A stretch of DNA of 64,000 bases from assembly GCA_031262985.1 (NCBI GenBank), contig JAISGQ010000012.1, positions 1-64,000 on the forward strand. Reading direction: 5' to 3'. The stretch is from Oscillospiraceae bacterium. Its GTDB lineage: Bacteria; Bacillota; Clostridia; Oscillospirales; Acutalibacteraceae. This document shows positions 57,488 to 64,000 of this stretch, piece by piece; position 1 is the first letter of the stretch, and every line of letters starts with the position of its first letter. The notes below the pieces were generated by a model that worked only from the letters and a program-made list of their open reading frames with translations, made no database searches and had not been told where the DNA came from. Made by a program: the position numbers and the translations under genes.

Positions 57488-57704
57488 AATCTGTTGCCAA
57501 GGAGGCAAAGTTTAGGTCAAGCCTTTTCAAAGGCTTGCAGGTTCTTAGGACGGCGTCCTAAGTCGCCATCCGCAGATGGCGAAATACTTTATCGTCAGAG
57601 AAACGCAGGAGGGGTAGGGAAATGTCCCGCTGGACATTTTCCGTAGGGAAACCCTCGTCGGGGGTTTCCCTGTGTAGGTCGCCGTGCGACCTACTTATTA
57701 CTAA
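57488..57704 (+). repeat. Multi-hairpin interspersed element, copy H
   Basis: aatctgttgccaaggagg, cttaggacggcgtcctaag, tcgccatccgcagatggcga, gaaatgtcccgctggacattttc, agggaaaccctcgtcgggggtttccct, taggtcgccgtgcgaccta. Confidence 0.95.
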
Positions 57705-57773
57705 AAACATGGTACATTTACATAATGTGCAGTCCATCAGTATCACCATAAACCAAAAGGAGGAGATGAATCC

Positions 57774-58151
57774 GTGCTGTCAGTTTGTGCTGCTATAGTT
57801 TTAATTGTGGGAATAACGTCCTTTATGATGATGAGGTCGGGGAGCAAGCAGTTCGCGGTTGCTATCATACCTCTGGGCTTTGTGCCATTGGCACACTTTA
57901 TCGGGGAGATGGCAGTCAGCTTGATTGACGCGTCCGCAACTCCGCTTGAGACTATACTCATGCGCGTAGGGCTTGATTTGATTGCGCTTGTAGGTTCTTG
58001 CCTCCTGCTCGGCTTTTTTGCGAGGAGGTTCGAGAAGAAGGGAATCCGCCGAGTATTCCTAATTTCCTGCGGAATGTTCGACATAGTGCTTGCAATTGCC
58101 CTCATTATGGATGTGGTAAAGCCGTTTATCGAGAGCAACTTAGTGTATTGA
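57774..58151 (+). CDS. Small four-TM membrane protein of unknown function
   Basis: 125 aa hydrophobic ORF after aaggagg. Confidence 0.7.
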   Translation: MLSVCAAIVLIVGITSFMMMRSGSKQFAVAIIPLGFVPLAHFIGEMAVSLIDASATPLETILMRVGLDLIALVGSCLLLGFFARRFEKKGIRRVFLISCGMFDIVLAIALIMDVVKPFIESNLVY

Positions 58152-58328
58152 GGCAATTTCGCAGTGTGCCGTTTTTCAATAAATATTGACTTTTTATCAA
58201 TCGGATAATATAATGAGTGTATAAACTCAATGGGGCAGTGTATGAGTGCATAAACTCAGACATAACTGCCGATTACCCCTACCTACCCGTACCTTATTTT
58301 AAAGAGAAGGGAAGAACAAAAGGATAGT

Positions 58329-58928
58329 ATGTCGAAGAACGGTTATCTGGTGTTTAAACGATGTATGGACGTTATTGCTTCCCTCCTTTTTTTGATTGCG
58401 GCAAGTCCGCTGCTGTTAATTCTCGTGATTCTGATACGGCTTGATTCAAAGGGAGCGGTTATATTCAGGCAGAGCAGAGTGGGCAAGGGCGGCAAAATAT
58501 TCCGCATATACAAATTCCGCACAATGAAGATTGACGCTCCTAAGCACATCGCCACTAAGGACTTGCAAGACCCGTACAAGTACATCACGAGAATGGGTAT
58601 GTTTCTCAGAAAGACGAGTATCGACGAGCTTCCTCAGCTCTTCAATGTCCTAAAGGGCGACATGAGCATTATCGGTCCGCGTCCTCTTATTGAGAAGGAG
58701 TCGAAAATCCATCTTCTCCGTTACAAGGCGGGGGTTTATGATCTGCGTCCGGGGATTACCGGCTGGGCGCAGATAAACGGACGCGACGACATAGAGGACG
58801 AGGAGAAGGTTATGTATGACAGGGAGTACGCTGAGCGGCTCTCCTTCTCGTTTGACGTAAAAATCTTCTTTGGCTCGATTATAGTTGTGTTCAAGAGAGA
58901 TGGGTATAAAGAGGGAAAACACAGATAG
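58329..58928 (+). CDS. Sugar transferase (polyprenyl-phosphate sugar phosphotransferase family)
   Basis: FKRCMDVIASLLFLI, FRQSRVGKGGKIFRIYKFRTMK, RKTSIDELPQLFNVLKGDMSIIGPRPL, RPGITGWAQINGRD. Confidence 0.94.
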   Translation: MSKNGYLVFKRCMDVIASLLFLIAASPLLLILVILIRLDSKGAVIFRQSRVGKGGKIFRIYKFRTMKIDAPKHIATKDLQDPYKYITRMGMFLRKTSIDELPQLFNVLKGDMSIIGPRPLIEKESKIHLLRYKAGVYDLRPGITGWAQINGRDDIEDEEKVMYDREYAERLSFSFDVKIFFGSIIVVFKRDGYKEGKHR

Positions 58929-58930
58929 AG

Positions 58931-59395
58931 TTGATACTGCGAAAGAGAGGTGTATTCGCGTTGAAATTCAAGCAAAATTTCGGCGGATGTTTTCTTGCGC
59001 AGTTTTTTGTTTTGGCAGTGTTTTTTGTGCTGTGTATGTGCTTTTTTATTATTCAGGGAGGAATTAATCCCGATAACAAGGAACCTGTAGGGCTATTTAT
59101 CTTTTTCGGAGTAGTGATTGCTTTTTGCGTTGTTTTTCCGTTTGTTTTCAAAGGCGGCACTTTAACGCTTTCGGAAGATGAAGTTGAATATCTCGGATTA
59201 TTGGGCTGCAAAAGAATAAAGAGAGAAGACATATCGGTGCGATTATTAGGAAATCCTAAAGGAGAGTTTGCGATTCATCTCCTTGATACAAAAGATAAAA
59301 GGAAAAAACCGATTCGTATTGCTATGAGATTTTATACTCAAGAAGAGCAGGAGTATATTCTCGATTATTTGAATCAATTATCAGAGAATAAATGA
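58931..59395 (+). CDS. Membrane protein with bacterial PH-like C-terminal domain
   Basis: Two TMs then GTLTLSEDEVEYLGLLGCKRIKREDISV. Confidence 0.6.
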   Translation: MILRKRGVFALKFKQNFGGCFLAQFFVLAVFFVLCMCFFIIQGGINPDNKEPVGLFIFFGVVIAFCVVFPFVFKGGTLTLSEDEVEYLGLLGCKRIKREDISVRLLGNPKGEFAIHLLDTKDKRKKPIRIAMRFYTQEEQEYILDYLNQLSENK

Positions 59396-59430
59396 GCGTG
59401 GCAAATTTTATTTTGCCACGCTGTCTTAAA
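59392..59430 (+). terminator. Intrinsic terminator
   Basis: agcgtggcaaattttattttgccacgctgtctt. Confidence 0.7.
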
Positions 59431-59446
59431 TTTGGAGGGCAACACC

Positions 59447-60484
59447 ATGGAAATAGAAAGAAAATTTTTGATAAGTGCTTTCCCGCCGCTCACCGCGCAG
59501 TCGGTCTCCCGCGTCGAGCAGGGCTACCTCAGTCTCTCTCCGGAGGTCAGAGTAAGGAGGTCAGTTTCCGAGAAGGAGACGCGCTGTACTCTCACCGTCA
59601 AGGGAGAGGGCACGCTCTCGCGCGAGGAGACGGAAGTGAGCATATCGGAGAGCGACTACCTCGCCATGGCGGCACTGCTCGAGAAGCCTCCTGCGAAGAA
59701 GGACTACAGGCGGTACGACATAGGCGGCGGGCTTGTCCTCGAGTGCAGTCTTGTGGACGAGGGAGCGGAAACCTCATTTATGTACGCCGAAATCGAGTTC
59801 CCCTCAGAGGAGGACGCGCTGGCGTTTACTCCCCCCGACTATCTGGGTGAGGAGGTAACATACAACCGCCATATGCGAATGAAGAGCTATTGGGAGAACC
59901 CCGAATACTTCTCAAAATCGCGGAGGTGGTACATCCTCGCCTCCAAATCGCCGAGGAGGAGCGAGCTTCTGCGCCAAGCGGGCGTGGAGTTTGAGGTAGT
60001 GGTCTCCGATGCGGACGAAGCGGTCAGCTCCGACTGCACCCCTTCCGAGATGGTCATGATTGTAGCCGAGAGGAAGGCGCGTGCGGTTTTCGCCGAGAAT
60101 ATGAGCAGGAGTATAATTTCGGCGGATACGGCAGTGTGCCTCGACGGCGAGATTTTCGGAAAGCCGAAAAGCGAAAACGAGGCAAAAGAGATGCTCAAGC
60201 GGCTCTCAGGGCGTACTCACCAAGTGTACACAGGCGTGTGCGTACTCTTTGCAGACGGCGCGAAGGAGCTGTTCTGCGAACAAACCGCCGTCACCTTCTC
60301 CCGACTTTCCGAGGAGGAGATAGCTGCTTACGTCTCCACAGGTGAACCGATGGATAAGGCGGGGGCTTACGGAGTGCAGGGCAGGGGTGCGTTATTTGTT
60401 GAGAGGATAGATGGTGACTACTACAACGTCATGGGCTTGCCCATACACCGCTTGAATCAGGTTTTAAAAGGGCATAAAATGTAA
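59447..60484 (+). CDS. Fusion of a CYTH (triphosphate tunnel) domain and a Maf nucleotide pyrophosphatase domain
   Basis: MEIERKFLI ... GYLS ... VRVRRS ... LTVKGEG ... YAEIEFPSEEDA (CYTH) then ILASKSPRRSELLRQAGVEFEVV ... SADTAVCLDGEIFGKP ... DKAGAYGVQGRGALFVERIDGDYYNVMGLP (Maf). Confidence 0.95.
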   Translation: MEIERKFLISAFPPLTAQSVSRVEQGYLSLSPEVRVRRSVSEKETRCTLTVKGEGTLSREETEVSISESDYLAMAALLEKPPAKKDYRRYDIGGGLVLECSLVDEGAETSFMYAEIEFPSEEDALAFTPPDYLGEEVTYNRHMRMKSYWENPEYFSKSRRWYILASKSPRRSELLRQAGVEFEVVVSDADEAVSSDCTPSEMVMIVAERKARAVFAENMSRSIISADTAVCLDGEIFGKPKSENEAKEMLKRLSGRTHQVYTGVCVLFADGAKELFCEQTAVTFSRLSEEEIAAYVSTGEPMDKAGAYGVQGRGALFVERIDGDYYNVMGLPIHRLNQVLKGHKM

Positions 60485-60580
60485 AAAAATTACCAAAATA
60501 TTCTAAAAAAACATATAACACTTTACTTTTAGTGTCTATATATAGTAAAATAGTAGCAAATTAAGCAGGGAGGGGTTTGC

Positions 60581-61291
60581 GTGCAGTCAAAGTATAAGCG
60601 CGTTCTCTTGAAACTCAGCGGTGAGGCGTTGGCGGGCGACAAAAAATTCGGTCTTGATATGGATACCGTAATTTCGATAGCCAAGGCTATAAGGGATTGC
60701 GTTGATATGGGTGTGGAGATTGCAATCGTCGTCGGAGGCGGCAACTTCTGGAGAGGGCGTACATCTCAGCATATGGATAGGACGCGTGCCGACCATATCG
60801 GTATGCTCGCGACCTCAATGAACGCGCTTGCGGTAGCGGACGCGATTGAGCAGCTCGGAGTAGTGGTTAGAGTGCAGACGGCTATCCCCATGACGGCAGT
60901 TGCCGAGCCGTATATAAGGAACAAGGCGGTTCGCCACCTCGAAAAGGGCAGAGTAGTCATATTCGGCTGCGGAACGGGAAATCCCTTCTTCTCAACCGAT
61001 ACGGCGGCGGCACTCAGAGCGGTGGAGGTAGAGGCTGAGATTATCCTCAAGGCTTCTGTTGTAGACGGAGTTTACGACTGCGACCCGCACAAGTTCGACG
61101 ACGCGGTTAAGTACGAAACCATATCCTACAGAGAGGTGCTTGAGAAGGGACTTCAGGTTATGGACGGTACGGCGGCGGCACTTTGCAGGGATAACGATAT
61201 GCCGATTTTGGTTTTCAGCGTAGAAGAGCCGGCAAATCTCGTCGCGGCAATGCGGGGAGATAATATAGGAACAATAGTACAGGAGGGTTAA
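60581..61291 (+). CDS. pyrH: UMP kinase
   Basis: [42 protein letters not shown]. Confidence 0.97.
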   Translation: MQSKYKRVLLKLSGEALAGDKKFGLDMDTVISIAKAIRDCVDMGVEIAIVVGGGNFWRGRTSQHMDRTRADHIGMLATSMNALAVADAIEQLGVVVRVQTAIPMTAVAEPYIRNKAVRHLEKGRVVIFGCGTGNPFFSTDTAAALRAVEVEAEIILKASVVDGVYDCDPHKFDDAVKYETISYREVLEKGLQVMDGTAAALCRDNDMPILVFSVEEPANLVAAMRGDNIGTIVQEG

Positions 61292-61293
61292 GT

Positions 61294-61848
61294 ATGCAAG
61301 AGGTATTTACTAAATCAGAAGACAAAATGAAGAAGGCACTTGCCGCTTTGGATACAAATTATAAAGCTGTAAGAGCGGGCAGAGCCAATCCGGCTGTTTT
61401 GGACAGAATGTCAGTGGAGTACTACGGCACTCCCACTCAAATCAATCAGCTTGCGTCGGTCAGCGTGGCGGAGGCGCGGGTTCTCGTAATCCAGCCGTAT
61501 GACCCGTCTGTCCTCAAGGAGATTGAGAAGGTGATAAACGCCTCCGACTTGGGTATTCACCCGCAGAACGACGGCAAGGTCATAAGGCTTACATTCCCTC
61601 CTCTCACCGAGGACCGCAGAAAAGAGATTGTCAAGGATATCAAGAAGATGGCGGAGGAGTCGAAGGTTGCGATTCGTTCTATCCGCCGCGACGCGATAGA
61701 TAAGCTCAAGGCAATGAAGAAGGACTCCACCATCACGGAGGATGACTTGAAGCAGGCGGAGAAGAAAATGCAGGATTTGACCGATAAATTCTCGAAGGAG
61801 ATTGACTCTGCGTCCTCCGCTAAGGAATCGGAAATAATGGAAATTTAG
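61294..61848 (+). CDS. frr: Ribosome recycling factor
   Basis: RAGRANPAVLDRMSVEYYGTPTQINQLASVSV; LTEDRRKEIVK. Confidence 0.97.
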   Translation: MQEVFTKSEDKMKKALAALDTNYKAVRAGRANPAVLDRMSVEYYGTPTQINQLASVSVAEARVLVIQPYDPSVLKEIEKVINASDLGIHPQNDGKVIRLTFPPLTEDRRKEIVKDIKKMAEESKVAIRSIRRDAIDKLKAMKKDSTITEDDLKQAEKKMQDLTDKFSKEIDSASSAKESEIMEI

Positions 61849-61962
61849 TATATTCGCGTAACGGTGCGGATAACGAAGTATTCTGAAAGCAATAGCGATA
61901 AGCTTATACGGCTTATCGCTAATAGCTTATCACCTGCAACTACAGGCATTTGGAGGGGAATA

Positions 61963-62691
61963 ATGTTTTTTTCTAAGAAAAAGGCGGCAAGGAGTGCCGA
62001 TAGAGTGCTTCCCGTTCACATAGGCATAATCATGGACGGAAACGGACGCTGGGCGCAAAAGCGCGGACTGCCGCGTATGGCGGGACACAGGGCAGGGGCG
62101 CAGAATTTCCGCGTAATCACGCGGTACTGCAACAAAATAGGTATAAAGTATCTGACGGTGTACGCCTTTTCCACCGAAAACTGGAGCCGCCCGAAGGAGG
62201 AGGTAGACGCTCTCATGAAGCTGTTCGGCGAGTACCTCGAGGAGGCACTGCGCGATTTCAGGGATGAGAACATCCGCACGCGGTTTATCGGCGACGTCTC
62301 CGCATTCAGCGATGAGCTTCGCGCCTTGATAGAGGAGACAGAGGAGCTGTCCTCCGACAAGACGGGGCTGGTTCTCAACATCGCGATGAACTACGGCGGC
62401 AGGGCGGAGTTAGTCTCCGCAGTCAAAAAAATGGCGGAGGACAAGCTATCTCCATCGGAAATCAGCGAGGAGACTGTGTCACAGTATCTCTACACAGCAG
62501 GGCAGGCTGATCCCGATTTGATTATAAGACCGAGCGGCGAGTACCGCACCTCAAATTTCCTCCTTTGGCAGTCGGCATATTCCGAATATGTGTTTATGGA
62601 CAACATACTGTGGCCGGACTTTACTACCGACGATTTGGAACGTGCCATTGACATATATTCACAGAGAAACAGAAGGTTTGGCGGTGTATAA
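61963..62691 (+). CDS. uppS: Isoprenyl transferase (UPP synthase)
   Basis: HIGIIMDGNGRWAQKRGLPRMAGHRAGA; MNYGGRAELV; start at internal Met rather than 61864. Confidence 0.96.
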   Translation: MFFSKKKAARSADRVLPVHIGIIMDGNGRWAQKRGLPRMAGHRAGAQNFRVITRYCNKIGIKYLTVYAFSTENWSRPKEEVDALMKLFGEYLEEALRDFRDENIRTRFIGDVSAFSDELRALIEETEELSSDKTGLVLNIAMNYGGRAELVSAVKKMAEDKLSPSEISEETVSQYLYTAGQADPDLIIRPSGEYRTSNFLLWQSAYSEYVFMDNILWPDFTTDDLERAIDIYSQRNRRFGGV

Positions 62692-63537
62692 ATGAAAACG
62701 AGAATAATAACGGCGGCGGTTGCCATACTCATCCTTTCAGGAATAATAGCCGCGAGCATTTTTGTCGATATGAAGATTCTTTACTTCACTCTCACAATAG
62801 TGGCGATTATAGCTACGTATGAAATGCTCAGCGCGATAAATATAATTAACATAAACGCCATATCAATCCCCAGCTTTATCTGCGTCATAATGATACAACT
62901 CTCGCTCCTATTTAGCGGCGACTCGGTGTATGTGATTATAATCACGCTTTTGGGATATGCTTTGAGTATGTTTATCTGCGCTATCGTGATGTATGACAAG
63001 GTTAAGATTATAGACATAGCGGTGGCGATACTGGGTACGCTTATGGTGGCGTTTCCCATTTACTCCATCTGCGTAATCTACTGGCGCGAGGATATAGTAG
63101 ACGGGCTTGTGCTGCTCCTCTACTGCCTAATGGTTTCGTGGCTCACCGATTCGGGAGCGTACTTTGCCGGCACATTTTTCGGAAAGCACAAGATGAGCCC
63201 CCTCATAAGCCCGAAAAAGACCATAGAGGGCGCGATGGGAGGAGTAATAGCCGGCGTATTCCTCACATGGCTTGCCTTCTTCCTGAGCATTACCGTGTTC
63301 GGCTGGCTGCCGTATCTTATAAATACAAGAAACATGATAATTGTCACCTTCCTGTGCAGTATTATCTCGATAATAGGCGATTTGTCATTTTCGCTTATCA
63401 AGCGGTCATATGATATTAAGGACTACGGGAGACTGCTCCCGGGACACGGCGGGATACTCGACCGATTTGACAGCGTGTTTTTTGTCTGTCCGGCGGTGTG
63501 TATTTTGAATATTTTACTGCCGGTGTTTGTGATGTAG
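62692..63537 (+). CDS. cdsA: Phosphatidate cytidylyltransferase
   Basis: DSGAYFAGTFFGKHKMSPLISPKKTIEGAMGG; LPGHGGILDRFDS. Confidence 0.96.
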   Translation: MKTRIITAAVAILILSGIIAASIFVDMKILYFTLTIVAIIATYEMLSAINIININAISIPSFICVIMIQLSLLFSGDSVYVIIITLLGYALSMFICAIVMYDKVKIIDIAVAILGTLMVAFPIYSICVIYWREDIVDGLVLLLYCLMVSWLTDSGAYFAGTFFGKHKMSPLISPKKTIEGAMGGVIAGVFLTWLAFFLSITVFGWLPYLINTRNMIIVTFLCSIISIIGDLSFSLIKRSYDIKDYGRLLPGHGGILDRFDSVFFVCPAVCILNILLPVFVM

Positions 63538-63551
63538 TAATGACAAACTTC

Positions 63552-63813
63552 AATCTGTTGCCAAGGAGTTAGAGTTTGGGTCAAGCCTTTGCAAAGGCTT
63601 GCAGGTTCTTAGGACGGCGTCCTAAGTCGCTCTCCGCAGAGAGCGAAATTCTTTTATCGTCAGAAAAACGCAGGAGGGTAGGAAGAAATGTCCCTAAGGA
63701 CATTTCTTCCGTAGGGAACCCTCGTCGGGGGTTCCCTGTGTAGGTCGCCTTGAGACCTACTTCTTATACTAAAATCCAAGTAAAACGGATTATATCTTCA
63801 ACAGATTTCAGTC
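63552..63813 (+). repeat. Multi-hairpin interspersed element, copy I
   Basis: Core to 63775; cttaggacggcgtcctaag, tcgctctccgcagagagcga, ggaagaaatgtccctaaggacatttcttcc; aacagatttcagt at 63800 mirrors the left terminus. Confidence 0.93.
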
Positions 63814-63851
63814 AGATGTTGTAACAACAATAACCAATCCGGAGTGTGCAT

Positions 63852-64000
63852 ATGAACGGAAATGAAAACAAGCGGCTGGCACTGCTCGGTTCTACAGGCT
63901 CAATAGGAGTGCAGTCGTGCGATGTGGCAAGGAGCTTAGGGCTTCCCGTCACCGTCCTCGCGGCAAAGAGCAACATAAAGCTTCTCGAGGAGCAGATACG
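63852..64000 (+). CDS. dxr: 1-deoxy-D-xylulose 5-phosphate reductoisomerase (partial, runs off window)
   Basis: RLALLGSTGSIGVQSCDVARSLGLPVTVLAAKSNIKLLEEQ. Confidence 0.92.
   Translation, partial: MNGNENKRLALLGSTGSIGVQSCDVARSLGLPVTVLAAKSNIKLLEEQI

Overview
64 kb of a Clostridia-type chromosome (endospore former; the taxon is inferred only from gene content such as the spoIIIA operon). Most of the window is well-packed housekeeping DNA: purE/purM/purN, pfkA, spoIIIAA-AH, nusB, a TsaD-like paralogue, xseA/xseB/ispA/dxs/tlyA/nadK/argR/recN, a CwlD-like amidase, radA, a split metH with metF, mtaB, an ABC-F ATPase, DnaD/DnaC-like proteins, oadB-like, proS, glmS, trxA, an agr-type quorum-sensing locus, a UbiA/HAD/polytopic membrane protein cluster, pduL, mscS, pyrH/frr/uppS/cdsA and the start of dxr. 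The most striking feature not explained by the genes is an interspersed family of about 220-bp elements, nine copies found by eye. Each is a chain of up to six consecutive hairpins. Several stems show compensatory base changes between copies. Some copies carry outward inverted termini, one copy separates spoIIIAD from spoIIIAE, and several are followed directly by private minisatellites. Other notable items: an agrB/agrD locus with a LytTR regulator, a candidate 9-N12-9 LytTR operator and no visible sensor kinase; a 28-bp perfect inverted repeat upstream of that regulator; a glmS ribozyme followed by a terminator-like hairpin; CYTH-Maf and VanY-CapA fusion proteins; and a small accessory island bracketed by 23-bp direct repeats. 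No tRNA, rRNA or CRISPR array was recognised. All calls come from reading the sequence and the supplied ORF track; no database search was run.
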